Shown: positions 41,810 to 51,900 of the stretch, one piece after another | How positions within the stretch are numbered: position 1 is the first letter of the stretch | Layout: each line of letters begins with the position of its first letter | From: Rhizobium sp. R711 | GTDB taxonomy: Bacteria > Pseudomonadota > Alphaproteobacteria > Rhizobiales > Rhizobiaceae | Assembly: GCF_002211365.1 (NCBI RefSeq) | Contig: NZ_LOKZ01000035.1 | Coordinates: forward strand, 186,001 to 250,000 | Length of the DNA: 64,000 nucleotides | Direction of reading: 5' to 3' | Made by a program: the position numbers and the translations under genes | Notes under the pieces: generated by a model | The model's input: the letters and a program-made list of their open reading frames with translations, nothing else | What the model was told of the DNA's origin: nothing | The model's database searches: none

Positions 41810-43306
41810 TTACTTCATCGTCGGCATGACGAATTCGGCGCCGTCCTTGATGCCCGAGGGCCAGCGAGCGGTGACCGTCTTAGTCTTGGTCCAGAACTTG
41901 ATCGAGTCCGAACCGTGCTGGTTGAGGTCACCGAAGCTCGATGCCTTCCAGCCGCCGAAGGAATGGTAGGCGAGCGGAACCGGGATCGGGACGTTGATGC
42001 CGATCATGCCGATGTTGATGCGCGAGGCAAAGTCACGGGCGGCATCGCCGTCGCGGGTATAGATCGCGACGCCATTGCCGTATTCGTGCTTCATCGGCAG
42101 GTCGAGGGCTTCCTCGTAGTTCTTGGCGCGAACTACGGAAAGAACCGGCCCGAAGATCTCGGTCTTGTAGATGTCCATGTCGGGCGTGACATGGTCGAAG
42201 AGCGTGCCGCCGACGAAGTAGCCGTTTTCATAACCCTGCAGCTTGAAGCCGCGACCGTCGACGACGAGCTTGGCACCTTCCTCGACGCCGCGATCGATCA
42301 GGCCGCTGACGCGGGTATAGGCTTCCTTGGTGACCAGCGGGCCCATATCAGCCTTCTCGTCCGTGTATGGACCGATACGGAGCGACTCGATCTTCGGGGT
42401 GAGCTTCTCGACGAGGCGATTGGCGGTTTCCTCACCGACCGGGACGGCCACGGAGATCGCCATGCAGCGCTCGCCGGCGGAGCCGTAACCTGCACCCATA
42501 AGGGCGTTGACGGCCTGGTCCATGTCGGCGTCAGGCATGATGATCATATGGTTCTTCGCGCCGCCGAAGCACTGTGCACGCTTGCCGTTCATGGCAGCCG
42601 TTCCATAGACGTACCGGGCAATTGGCGTGGAACCGACAAAGGACACCGCGCCGATGTCAGGATCGGTCAGGATGGCGTCGACCGCAGCCTTGTCGCCGTT
42701 AACGACATTGAGGATGCCTGCCGGGAGGCCGGCTTCAATCATGAGCTCTGCCAGACGGATCGGAACGGACGGATCGCGCTCGGACGGCTTCAGGATGAAA
42801 GCGTTGCCGCAGGCAATTGCCGGAGCAAACATCCACATCGGGATCATGGCGGGGAAGTTGAACGGGGTGATGCCCGCACCGATGCCGACCGCCTGGCGCA
42901 TCGAGTACATGTCGATTGCCGGGCCGGCGCCTTCCGTGAACTCGCCCTTCTGCAGATGCGGAATACCGCAGACGAATTCGCAGACTTCCAGACCACGAAC
43001 GATGTCGCCCTTGGAATCTTCGACTGTCTTGCCGTGCTCGCTCGACAGCAGGGTGGCGAGTTCATCCATGTGCTTGTTCAGCAGTTCGACGAACTTGAAG
43101 AAGACGCGGGCGCGGCGCTGCGGGTTCGTTGCTGCCCACTTCGGCTGAGCGGCCTTGGCGTTCTCGACAGCGGCGCGCATGTCCTCGACGCTTGCGAGCG
43201 CCACCGTTGCCTGAACTTCACCGGTTGCCGGATTATAGACGTTGCTGGTGCGGCCGCTGGTGCCGGCGACATGCTTACCGCCGATGAAATGACCAATCTC
43301 ACGCAT
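41810..43306 (-). CDS. mmsA: Methylmalonate-semialdehyde dehydrogenase (acylating)
   Basis: Encodes 498 residues. It converts (methyl)malonate semialdehyde to propionyl-CoA or acetyl-CoA with NAD and CoA, in valine and myo-inositol breakdown; in rhizobia the same gene is called iolA. Signatures are GITPFNFPAMIPMWMFAPAI, the catalytic cysteine in GSAGERCMAISVAVPVG (about residue 287) and FVGSTPIARYVYG. The ATG at 43306 has AGGAGGAG upstream; a longer frame to 43357 is not used. A LysR gene lies divergently beyond a small monooxygenase-fold gene. Confidence 0.95.
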   Translation of the reverse strand: MREIGHFIGGKHVAGTSGRTSNVYNPATGEVQATVALASVEDMRAAVENAKAAQPKWAATNPQRRARVFFKFVELLNKHMDELATLLSSEHGKTVEDSKGDIVRGLEVCEFVCGIPHLQKGEFTEGAGPAIDMYSMRQAVGIGAGITPFNFPAMIPMWMFAPAIACGNAFILKPSERDPSVPIRLAELMIEAGLPAGILNVVNGDKAAVDAILTDPDIGAVSFVGSTPIARYVYGTAAMNGKRAQCFGGAKNHMIIMPDADMDQAVNALMGAGYGSAGERCMAISVAVPVGEETANRLVEKLTPKIESLRIGPYTDEKADMGPLVTKEAYTRVSGLIDRGVEEGAKLVVDGRGFKLQGYENGYFVGGTLFDHVTPDMDIYKTEIFGPVLSVVRAKNYEEALDLPMKHEYGNGVAIYTRDGDAARDFASRINIGMIGINVPIPVPLAYHSFGGWKASSFGDLNQHGSDSIKFWTKTKTVTARWPSGIKDGAEFVMPTMK

Positions 43307-43350
43307 GAGTGCTCCTCCTGTTTTTTGGATGGCGAACAATCGCACTACAA

Positions 43351-43395
43351 TTTGCACAAATCAATGATCTGATATAAGCAACCGTTGTGCATAAA
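43351..43395. promoter_or_regulatory. Interrupted inverted repeat before mmsA, candidate LysR site
   Basis: TTTGCACAA at 43351-43359 is mirrored by TTGTGCATAA at 43385-43394 (one mismatch), 25 bases apart, in the gap between mmsA and the divergent monooxygenase/LysR pair. The LysR protein encoded at 43806 is the likeliest binder. Confidence 0.4.
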
Positions 43396-43494
43396 TTGAA
43401 GCCAGCTAGATCAGGCTGACGCTTCCTGATCGTCTACGCAGGACTTGGTTAGACTACCACGGTCGACCCAAACTGAAGAGGAGATAGTGCTTCA

Positions 43495-43809
43495 ATGGGC
43501 GGGAAACTGATTGTCAGAATTGCGGAGCTCGAGATCGAGCCCGACCAGCTTGAAACCTATCGCCTCCTATTGACTGAGGAGATCGAGGCCGCCGTCGCAC
43601 TCGAGACTGGCGTTCTGTCGCTAAGCGCGGTTTCCATCAAGGGCAGTCCCCATAAGATCCGAATCCTGGAGGTGTACGCCAACCAGACGGCCTACGAAGC
43701 GCATCTGCAGACACCGCATTTCCTCAAATACAAGAACGCAACCGCCGGGATGGTGACGTCCCTGACGCTTATCGACGTCGACCCCATCACAATGCGTGGC
43801 AAATTATGA
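43495..43809 (+). CDS. Antibiotic-biosynthesis-monooxygenase (ABM) fold protein
   Basis: Encodes 104 residues of the YgiN-like ferredoxin-fold group: VRIAELEIEPDQLETYRLLL at the N-terminus and ILEVYANQTAYEAHLQTPHF in the second half, with the histidine pair typical of the family. Members act on quinols or bind small aromatic compounds; the function here is unknown. It overlaps the LysR gene by four bases and is divergent from mmsA. Confidence 0.85.
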   Translation: MGGKLIVRIAELEIEPDQLETYRLLLTEEIEAAVALETGVLSLSAVSIKGSPHKIRILEVYANQTAYEAHLQTPHFLKYKNATAGMVTSLTLIDVDPITMRGKL

Positions 43810-44687
43810 ACTGGGACGACGTCCGCATCTTTCTGGCTGTCGCCCGTACCGGTCAAATCCTTGCCGCGTCAAAGCGACTGGGTCTCAACCACGCCACGCT
43901 CTCGCGGCGGCTTACCTCGCTGGAAGAGGCGCTGCAGAGCCGCCTTTTCGTTCGCCGCACAAACGGCTGCGAACTGACGGCAGAAGGCGAAGTTTTCCTT
44001 GCGTCGGCGGAGCGGATGGAAACCGAGATGCTCTCCGTGCAGGCCAATCTCGGTCGCACCGATACGGCGATCGCGGGGTCCGTGCGTGTAGGGGCACCTG
44101 ACGGTTTCGGCGTTTCCTTTCTCGCGCCAAGGATGGGGCGCCTTATCGAGCGCCATCCAGAACTGAAGATCCAGCTTGTACCCGTACCACGCTCGTTCTC
44201 GCTCTCGCAGCGTGAGGCTGATATTGCGATCACTCTGGAACGGCCTGAACAGGGTCGCCTCGTCTCAGCCAAGCTCACCGACTACACGCTCGGTCTCTAC
44301 GCCTCTCGAAGCTATGCCGACCTCAACGGCCTGCCTTCCGATGCAGAGGGCCTGAAGCAGCACCGACGGATAGGCTATGTCGAGGATCTGATCTTCTCCC
44401 AGTCGCTGAACTTCACCGGCGAGGTGATGCGCAACTGGAACGCCGCCTTCGAGATTTCTTCGGCGACTGGCCAAACAGAAGCCGTGCTTTCGGGTGCAGG
44501 GATCGGCATCCTGCATGACTACATTGCCCGGCAGCATCCCGAATTGGTGCGCATTCTGCCGGATATTTCGATCCGGCGATCCTATTGGACGACATTTCAC
44601 GAGAGCGCGCGCGAACTCGTGCGGGTACGCACGGTTTCCGATTTCCTTCAGGAACTCGTCGCCGCCGAGCGCCACATATTTCTATGA
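43806..44687 (+). CDS. LysR-family regulator, probable regulator of mmsA region
   Basis: Encodes 293 residues. The helix-turn-helix lies at ILAASKRLGLNHATLSRRLT (about residues 18-38) and the sensor domain begins near SVRVGAPDGFGVSFLAP. The start MNWDDVRIFLAVARTG is typical of a group often next to aldehyde dehydrogenase genes. It is co-transcribed with the ABM gene (ATGA overlap) and divergent from mmsA, so control of mmsA is likely but inferred. Confidence 0.87.
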   Translation: MNWDDVRIFLAVARTGQILAASKRLGLNHATLSRRLTSLEEALQSRLFVRRTNGCELTAEGEVFLASAERMETEMLSVQANLGRTDTAIAGSVRVGAPDGFGVSFLAPRMGRLIERHPELKIQLVPVPRSFSLSQREADIAITLERPEQGRLVSAKLTDYTLGLYASRSYADLNGLPSDAEGLKQHRRIGYVEDLIFSQSLNFTGEVMRNWNAAFEISSATGQTEAVLSGAGIGILHDYIARQHPELVRILPDISIRRSYWTTFHESARELVRVRTVSDFLQELVAAERHIFL

Positions 44688-44705
44688 CATCGGTTCAACA
44701 TCAGG

Positions 44706-45176
44706 TCAGTCGTCGCGCTTCTCGGACTCGTCGCTTGTCTGCTGCTTGTCCGAGGCAATCTCGGCCGCGCGCACAGGCATGCTGTCGACAATGGCAAGCA
44801 GTTCACCCCTCGAGATCGGCTCGCTGACTTTCAGCTTAACCGTCCCGTCCTTGCCGACGAGAAAGGCCGCAAACTCTCCGGCCGCTGGATCCCCCAACTC
44901 GCTCGCGATCGCTGTAGCATCCAGACTTTCACCAGCCCCAAATAGCACCCTGACACTGCCGCCGGCAATCTTGAGAATGACCATATCGCGGTTCTGCAAG
45001 GCATCGCGGTCGGCAAGCAATTGGTTTTCCTGGCGAGCAGCCCGCGCGTTTCTCCTGTCGGGGAAGATGACTAGGACGCGGTTGCGCCACTGGAACTGCT
45101 CAAGGCTCGCAAGCGCGGAATAAGCCTCGTTGCCTTCGTCCACCTTGGTTGCACCGTAAAGAAGCGTTTTCGACAT
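44706..45176 (-). CDS. DUF4174-like protein
   Basis: Encodes 156 residues from the ATG at 45176. The sequence LEQFQWRNRVLVIFPDRRNA and the later GEFAAFLVGKDGTVKLKVSE resemble a thioredoxin-like fold of the DUF4174 group (the second is the usual F-x-L-V-G-K-D-G beta pair). No CxxC is present. The C-terminus is charged (QQTSDESEKRDD). No signal peptide. Function unknown. Confidence 0.78.
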   Translation of the reverse strand: MSKTLLYGATKVDEGNEAYSALASLEQFQWRNRVLVIFPDRRNARAARQENQLLADRDALQNRDMVILKIAGGSVRVLFGAGESLDATAIASELGDPAAGEFAAFLVGKDGTVKLKVSEPISRGELLAIVDSMPVRAAEIASDKQQTSDESEKRDD

Positions 45177-45240
45177 GCACATTTCTCCTGTAGACCGAAC
45201 GTCCAAGGAGACATGACGGTTCCATGCGCCAACGCATCGC

Positions 45241-45705
45241 TCAGCTGCGCCATGATTTCCGCAACTGCCACAAGGCACCAAAGAGGACGAGCAACAGCGG
45301 GATGGTGCCGTAGGACAAGGAAACCTGTGCCAATTGATCCAGCCTCTGTGCAGGTGCATCAACCGCCGCAGCGTCCTGTCTAAGGCTTGAGCCGAGGCTA
45401 TAAGCGGCACGCGAGACCGCTGCGAAAACGATGATCAATCCGGCGATGTCAACGAAGCGGGCGTGGACGCGCATGCCATCGAAGACGACGGTCGCAAGAC
45501 CGCATAGAAATGCAGCAGGCAGAAGATAGGCGGCCCCACCCAGCAGCTGGAAATCCCCCAGAACGACGTCGTCTGTCTCGCTCGTGAAGCTGATCTTCAG
45601 GATCGGCAGCAGGACTGCGAGAACGGAAAGGACGGCAAGTGCGCCGCGCTTCATAATTTCGTTCAAATCAAGTCGCGTGGCGCCAATGCGACGAACCCGG
45701 CTCAT
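45241..45705 (-). CDS. Small membrane protein of unknown function
   Basis: Encodes 154 residues with about four hydrophobic segments (ALAVLSVLAVLLPILKISF, LLPAAFLCGLATVVFDGM, FVDIAGLIIVFAAVSRAAY, GTIPLLLVLFGALWQL). The start has GGGGAGAGGGGA before it. I do not recognise the family. It is followed by the DUF4174-like gene 64 bases downstream on the same strand. Confidence 0.7.
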   Translation of the reverse strand: MSRVRRIGATRLDLNEIMKRGALAVLSVLAVLLPILKISFTSETDDVVLGDFQLLGGAAYLLPAAFLCGLATVVFDGMRVHARFVDIAGLIIVFAAVSRAAYSLGSSLRQDAAAVDAPAQRLDQLAQVSLSYGTIPLLLVLFGALWQLRKSWRS

Positions 45706-45946
45706 TCCCCTCTCCCCGATACAGCAAACCGCCGCAGCGCGCAGGCGCTCGGCTCATTCGAGGGACATTTGCTATGAAGTTGCTAACGCACCGCACAACC
45801 AGCGACGGTAAAACTACCCTTTGCGGGTAAAAGCGTTCAGCCGGGTCGGAGAGGAAAGTTAAAAAGAAATGAAGGAAGGTCGTTTCAGGCGGTTTGACGG
45901 GGGCAAGGCCAGGCGGGCAGTTGCCTGCCCGGCCCTGAGATTATCT

Positions 45947-46192
45947 TCACATCGGAACAAATGATGAGACCGGCACCTGCAATGCAGAGGCGATCCGCTT
46001 GAGCTTGGCGGGATCCGCATCCTCACCGCTCTCGATTTCCTCAATCTCATTGACAACCAGACCGCAGGTTACTGCGAGGTCATCGACGCTATAGCCGACG
46101 GCCTCTCGAGCGGCACGTACAGCAGCGGCTACATTCATGGCCGAAACGGCGGTAGCCTTGGATGCATCCAGATTGCTGAGCGAAATGGACAT
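45947..46192 (-). CDS. Small helix-turn-helix (XRE-type) protein
   Basis: Encodes 81 residues. The ATG at 46192 is preceded by AAGGAGACGTAA. The helix-turn-helix lies at AREAVGYSVDDLAVTCGLVV and NEIEEIESGEDADPAKLKRI, followed by ASALQVPVSSF, the familiar end of an XRE domain. There is no other domain. Small regulators of this kind are common in rhizobia; its target is unknown. Confidence 0.8.
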   Translation of the reverse strand: MSISLSNLDASKATAVSAMNVAAAVRAAREAVGYSVDDLAVTCGLVVNEIEEIESGEDADPAKLKRIASALQVPVSSFVPM

Positions 46193-47036
46193 TTACGTCT
46201 CCTTCTGAAATCACTCTGAATTAGCCCCCGGCGAGAAAATGGCACTCTCGATCACGATTTGCAATGCAGTATGGTTAATCCGTGATCGACGAGAGCCCAA
46301 CGACGGGAGTTCGAACAAGTTGGCAAAATCTGATTGCCCTTTGTAAGCAAAGCAGTTTTGCCGGCCCACCTGATGGCGCCGACAGAGGCGTCCACACGCC
46401 AAAAAAACGTCTCGCACGCGGCGATTTGTCACCTATTTTCCGGCATTCGCACCGGTTTCGAGACGAATCACCGTGACCTAAATCGGGCGAATGAAACCGC
46501 CATGCAGACAGCTGAGCCTCGGGTCAGGACACGGGAAATCGCAGCTAGCGCCGGAACCAATCGGCCTCCACAAATGACCGTACTAAACGTTCCGGCAGTC
46601 CGCGATCCCTTTTGGTGGCCCGTTCCCCGCGGATCGATTTATTAGCAAAGAATGAACAAGGGGTGGCAGGAACATGGCCAAACCTCGTCGATATCGCGAT
46701 ATTGTCTTCTATCTATGTCTAATTCTTTGATGGCGCACGTACAGAGCGAGCAATTCTTCAAATTCAACGCACGAGGCGCGCGTCCAATGTCACAGGAGCT
46801 TCATTCTAAGGGAATAGACCCGACTAAGGATTAGCCCCAAGAGGAGCCGGCGATGACAATAGTTCAGGTTGAAGAACATCGTCGTGATCGCGCCAACACT
46901 CCACTTGAGGCAACAAGATCAGGAAAGTGATTGCTCTACCTGTGTTCTCGGTACCGCTGTGGCGCATATGCACTCAAGCGAGACCTGAGCAGACCGTCTT
47001 TTTAAATCGTGCCACAAACGTTGAGGGTGAACGTCC
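46193..47036. other. Gene-poor stretch between the XRE protein and ppk2
   Basis: About 840 bases with no convincing larger gene. Several short frames exist but have no recognisable sequence. The best small candidate is the 25-codon frame at 46853, listed separately. A GATATCGCGATAT palindrome lies near 46691. The ppk2 promoter must lie in the last part. The base composition is slightly more AT-rich than the neighbours. Confidence 0.5.
46853..46930 (+). CDS. Possible 25-residue small protein
   Basis: A 26-codon frame with an ATG seven bases after AGAGGAG, a strong ribosome site. It would encode MTIVQVEEHRRDRANTPLEA followed by TRSGK. It is short, charged and without known motif. The good ribosome site in an otherwise empty stretch is the only support. 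Confidence 0.3.
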   Translation: MTIVQVEEHRRDRANTPLEATRSGK

Positions 47037-47954
47037 ATGAACAGTATAACCGACAACAACTATTCCGACTGGCTCGAAGCCGAACTGGCCGACACCATTG
47101 ACGAGGACTACGAGCTGGAGCTTTCCGAGCCGGCGCTTTCCGACGCGATCCGCAAGATCTACCGCAACGCCCATCCGGCGTCGGTTCCCCGGCTTGACTA
47201 TTTTCGCGCGCTACTTTCGCTGCAGGCGGAACTGATCAAGCTGCAGGATTGGGTGGTTTACAACAAAGAAAAGGTTGTCGTGATCTTCGAGGGCCGCGAC
47301 TCTGCCGGAAAAGGCGGCGTGATAAAACGCATCACGCAGCGCCTCAATCCGCGCGTCGTCCGCACCGTCGCCCTGCCAGCGCCGTCAGACCGCGAGAAGT
47401 CGCAATGGTACTTCCAGCGCTACGTGCCCCACCTGCCTGCCGGTGGCGAAATCGTGCTCTTCGACCGCTCCTGGTACAATCGCTCGGGTGTTGAGCGGGT
47501 CATGGGATTTGCGACTGAGGACCAGGTCGAGCAGTTCTTCAACGACGTGCCGGAATTTGAGCGCATGCTCGTTCGCTCGGGCATCCGGCTCGTCAAATAC
47601 TGGTTCTCGATCACGGACGAAGAGCAGCAGATGCGCTTCCTCGTGCGCATTCACGATCCCTTGAAGCAGTGGAAGCTCTCACCGATGGACCTGCAATCGC
47701 GAGTCCGCTGGGAAGGCTACACAAAGGCGAAGGAAGAAACCTTCGCGCGCACCAACATTCCGGAAGCTCCGTGGCATATCGTGGAAGGCAACGACAAGAA
47801 GCGGGCACGGCTGAACTGCATCGATCACCTACTGCATCAAATTCCTTACACGGACGTCCCGCACGAGGAGATCACGCTGCCGAATCGTGTCTTCAATCCG
47901 GATTATGAGCGCAAGGTGCTGCCGCCGGAGCTTTACGTGCCTTCGAAGTATTGA
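47037..47954 (+). CDS. ppk2: Polyphosphate kinase 2
   Basis: Encodes 305 residues, a one-domain PPK2. The enzyme moves phosphate between polyphosphate and nucleotides, mostly making GTP or ATP from the diphosphate. Walker A (IFEGRDSAGKGGVIKRITQR, about residue 85), the lid Trp-Tyr (PSDREKSQWYFQRYVPHLPA) and Walker B (EIVLFDRSWYNRSGVERVMG, about 140) are all present. The start is taken at ATG 47037 near an AGGGTGAACG. Together with ppx it places both a maker and a breaker of polyphosphate in this window. Confidence 0.95.
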   Translation: MNSITDNNYSDWLEAELADTIDEDYELELSEPALSDAIRKIYRNAHPASVPRLDYFRALLSLQAELIKLQDWVVYNKEKVVVIFEGRDSAGKGGVIKRITQRLNPRVVRTVALPAPSDREKSQWYFQRYVPHLPAGGEIVLFDRSWYNRSGVERVMGFATEDQVEQFFNDVPEFERMLVRSGIRLVKYWFSITDEEQQMRFLVRIHDPLKQWKLSPMDLQSRVRWEGYTKAKEETFARTNIPEAPWHIVEGNDKKRARLNCIDHLLHQIPYTDVPHEEITLPNRVFNPDYERKVLPPELYVPSKY

Positions 47955-48110
47955 TTGGGAAACCGGTCCCGTGGGCACGTGCAGGCCGCCGTGCTCGCTT
48001 CATCGACCCGCATTGTTCCGAAGCAGCATTACTTGGGTAAGGTGAGAGCATGACCGTTTTCGCGCGAGCTGACGACTACGGTGAAATGACATCTGCTGTA
48101 GGAAGAAATG

Positions 48111-48187
48111 GTACGGTTGGGTGGAGTTGAACCACCGACCTCAGGTGCCACAAACCTGCGCTCTAACCAACTGAGCTACAACCGCAC
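48111..48187 (-). tRNA. tRNA-His, anticodon GTG
   Basis: Read on the minus strand the gene starts GTGCGGTT, with the extra 5' G of histidine tRNAs facing the unpaired-type C73. The anticodon loop TTGTGGC gives GTG. The T-arm carries GGTTCAACTCC. The full CCA is not encoded. It is a single gene between ppk2 and the phasin gene. Confidence 0.95.
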
Positions 48188-48267
48188 AAATCGCGTCTGC
48201 CGCGACGGGGGTCACATACGAGGACTTGAAAATTAATTCAAGCCCTATCTCTCCCCAATATACAAAA

Positions 48268-48290
48268 AGGCCGGACAAATGGTCCAGCCT
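48268..48290 (-). terminator. Phasin gene terminator
   Basis: AGGCCGGAC (48268-48276) and GTCCAGCCT (48282-48290) pair over nine bases with one G-T, around a five-base loop. On the minus strand TTTTT follows. It lies 22 bases after the phasin stop. Confidence 0.85.
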
Positions 48291-48311
48291 CTTCGTGTGT
48301 CCTGTCGAAAA

Positions 48312-48761
48312 TCAGGCCGCCTTGAAGGAGGCCATGACCTTTTCAGCAGCTTCCTTGGAAGGCTTGGCAAGTTTTTCGGCAACCTGCTTGGAGGTTTCCT
48401 GCATGGTCTTGGCCTGCTCGATCGTCAACTCGACCTGCTTACGCAGGAAGGTCGTCTGGAGCTCGACGAGTTCGGCGACCGACTTGACTGCAAGCAGCGC
48501 TTCCATGTGGGTCAGCGAGTTTTCAGCGTTCGTGCGCAGAGCGTCGATCGCCTTGTGGCCGATTTCGACAGCGCCGGCCTGGGCGGTCTGAACCGTTGCC
48601 TCGAGCGTCTTGCTTGCTTCTTCGCCGGCGGTCTTCATCTTCGTGTAGGCTTCACGCGACTGCTGTGCGCCCTTTTCCGCGAAGTCGCGGAAGGATTCGG
48701 TGAACTTGGAAGGATCAAATGACGACATTGAAAAAACGTCGTCCATCTTTATGTTAGCCAT
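48312..48761 (-). CDS. Phasin family protein
   Basis: Encodes 149 residues from the ATG at 48761, which has AAGGAGCG upstream. Phasins coat polyhydroxybutyrate granules. The sequence is almost all amphipathic helix, with FAEKGAQQSREAYTKMKTAG and the family-typical SVAELVELQTTFLRKQVELT near the middle, and a basic Ala/Lys-rich end. Its place close to acetoacetyl-CoA synthetase suits a role in polyhydroxybutyrate use. Confidence 0.92.
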   Translation of the reverse strand: MANIKMDDVFSMSSFDPSKFTESFRDFAEKGAQQSREAYTKMKTAGEEASKTLEATVQTAQAGAVEIGHKAIDALRTNAENSLTHMEALLAVKSVAELVELQTTFLRKQVELTIEQAKTMQETSKQVAEKLAKPSKEAAEKVMASFKAA

Positions 48762-48976
48762 TGGTTTGCGCTCCTTTTGCCTCGGCATGCGTGATGGCCT
48801 CGTAGGTTAGATGTCCATCATATAGCGCAGATTCTTGTGCATTGCAATATGTTTGTGCGACGCACAACGCGTTAACCTTTCCAGCCGAAAGCCGGGCTCT
48901 GTTCTGGACCCCGTTCCGGGCTATCGTTATTAATAGACTATTAATTTTCACGATGACCGAAGCCGAAGGTTCGATC

Positions 48977-51900
48977 ATGCCCGCAGTGCAGTATCCGTTC
49001 ATCGACATCGCCGTGCATCCCCGGGTGCGGGAACGCTTTTCGCGTGGCGAAGCGATGGTCCTGCTGTCGGCGGATCTCGGCCACGCGCTCTGGGCAAACG
49101 GCGCCGGCGCCGAACTCTTCGGGCAATCGGCCGTCTACGACCTGCTGGACCAGGGGATAGACCGAGCCGACATCACCTTCCGCCAGTTGGAGGTAACAGC
49201 GCGGCAGCTCGTGAATGTCGGCGACAGCCGCAACTTCATGATCCGCATTGCTCGTGGCTTCCAGCGCGTTCCGGTTCAGGCAACGGTGGAACTGATCCGC
49301 CTTGCATCCGGGGAGCGCGCCGTTCTTCTGTCGCTGCCAGTTGCGACCAACGCCCTGTCGATAACGGCATCCGCCGAACAGATGCTCCGGGGCCTCGACG
49401 ATCCAGATACGCATATGGCAGTTATCGGCGCCGACGGGGAGATCATTGCCGCCTCGCCCGGCTTTGCCTCGCTGGGTGTCACGCAGCAAACCGCCAAGAC
49501 AATGACCGCGCTTGCAGGCAATCATGCCGACCGCTTGGCGAAGCGCCCCGTTGCGACCGGCAAAGGCTACCTTCCGGCGGCTGTCGGGCGACTTAGCGAC
49601 GAGCCGGCGCTCCATCTCCTTTTCGCCGTCGAGACCGTCATCGGTCACCTCGATCCGATCGACCCGCCGGCGCCTGAAGAAGACTTATCCACAGCCGCCG
49701 TTAACCATATTGCGCCTCCGCAGGCCGCGAACTTCGTCGACGCGATCGATGCCATTGCCGGCATTGAAGACATGGAAGAGCCTCCTGAAGAGGAAACGCA
49801 TGAGCGCGATGCGGCAGAAGCGGTGACCGCCGAAGCCGCAGCAATCGCGGAAGAGGCGTTGGACGCCGAGCCAGCCCCCGAAGAGATCAACCACGAAGAC
49901 CAAGCGCTACTCGCCGCAGCGGAAGAGGCCGGACAGCCCTCGCTCGTCGAAGCGCCAACCGCGATCGAGACCGCGCCGGAAAGCCTGGCGGACGAACCGG
50001 CTGTGGCTGCTCCGGACGAGGAAGCAGCGTCCGCCGCGGTCGAAGATGGCCTGGCGAAAGCACCAGCGCCCGAAACCGTCGATGCCGACGTCGTCAACGA
50101 AACGGAGCAGTCGGAGCCAGACCCGGGGATGGCCTCCAGGAAAGGTGCCTTCGTTTTCAATCCGAACAGTCGTGCCACGCGTTTTGTCTGGAAGATCGAC
50201 GCAGCGGGACGGTTCAGCGAAGTGTCGAACGAATTTGCCGAAGCCGTCGGGCCGCATGCCGCTGATATCATCGGCACGCCGTTCAGCGATATTTCCGCGC
50301 TGTTCAACCTCGATCCGGACGGCAAGATCAGCGAAGCCCTGGCGCGGCGTGACACCTGGTCCGGCAAGACGATCAACTGGCCGATCGAGGGAACAAGCCT
50401 GGCTGTGCCGGTCGATCTCGCGGCCCTGCCCACTTATACCCGAAGCCGGGAATTCGACGGTTTTCGCGGCTTCGGGGTCGTGCGCCTGTCCGATGCCGCC
50501 GAAGATCCTTTGGCGCTCGGCCTGACGCTTGGCCCGAACGGCATCATCAATGACGTGGCCGCACTCGATCAGCGGGCCGAAGCCTCTGAAGACACGGTGT
50601 TGTCGGCGCTCGCCGATGACGTGGCGACCGGCGAACCGACGGTGGCAGAAACGGTCGCCCCGGCTTCCGAGCCGACTGCTGACGAGGCTGCGACCACACA
50701 AGCAGGCATTCAGACGACGTCCGAACCGACCGAGCCGCAGCCAGCTACCGAGCCGCCGGCCTTGCGGATCGTCGAAAATCCGAGCCGCCGGCTAACTGAC
50801 AAGATCGTGCAATTGCACGGCGTCGGCCCGCAGCTGACCTCCGCCGAACAGGCAAATTTCCGCGAGATCGCCAAGCGTCTCGAAGCCTTCGGCGTCCGCG
50901 AGCCGGAGCCGCGCGACGATGAGCCTGTGGCGAACGAAACCGAGGAACGCGACATCGCGACAGCGGAAGCCCCGACCGCGCACCCCGATGAGACAGTCGC
51001 TCTCGGGGATGATGCGGTCGATGTGCCGCCGGAAATTGAAGGCGCTGAGGAGGCACGGGCTGCAGCCGACGGAACCGAGGCGGCGGACGACGTGACCGAA
51101 GGGCTGGAGGAAACCGTCAGCCAAATGGACATGCTGGCGAGCTTCATTCCGCCACGCGCGAAAATGGGCGTGGGCCTATCCGCCGTTACCATCGACCAGT
51201 TGCCTGTCGCCGTCCTCGTGCATGCGGGCGACCAGTTGATCCACGCCAATCCGGAATTCATGCGACTAACCGGCTACCAGACGCTGGAAGCGCTGAGCGA
51301 GGTCGGTGGCATTGATGCGCTGTTACAGCGCTCGGAGCTAGAGGGGAGCGCCGGCCGCGCCGGCACGATGATGCTGGTAACGGTCGATGATAGTCTTGTT
51401 CCGGTCACGGCGCGGCTGCAATCCATTCGCTGGGAAGAAAGCAGTGCCTTAATGCTCGCACTGATGCCCGCAGCGAGTGACGCCGCAGTTCCTGCGCGCC
51501 CCGTTGCTCCGGCGGAACCTCGTTCCTTCGAAAGGATGCTGGAGAAGGTCGCCAAGCTGCAGGTGGAAGTCGAGGAACTGCGTTCGATCCTGGAGACGGC
51601 AACGGACGGTGTCGTAGTGATCGGCGCCGAGGGCGACATCCGCTCGATGAACCGTTCGGCAAGCGCACTGTTCAACTACGACGAAGACGAGACCCGCGGA
51701 AAGCCCTTCGTCATGCTCTTTGCGCATGAGAGCCAAAAGGCCGTGCTTGATTACCTTGGCGGCCTGTCGGGTCATGGGGTCGCAAGCGTGCTCAATGACG
51801 GCAGGGAGGTCATTGGCCGTGAAGCCGCTGGCGGTTTCGTGCCGCTCTTCATGACAATGGGACGGCTCACCTCCTCCAGCGGCTACTGCGCGGTGATCCG

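Noticed and set aside
41915..43372. A 485-residue plus-strand frame opposite mmsA
   Set aside because: Antisense shadow; mmsA is complete with catalytic residues and a strong ribosome site.
46334..46645. A 103-residue frame in the gene-poor stretch
   Set aside because: No ribosome site and no recognisable sequence; composition does not look like a coding region.
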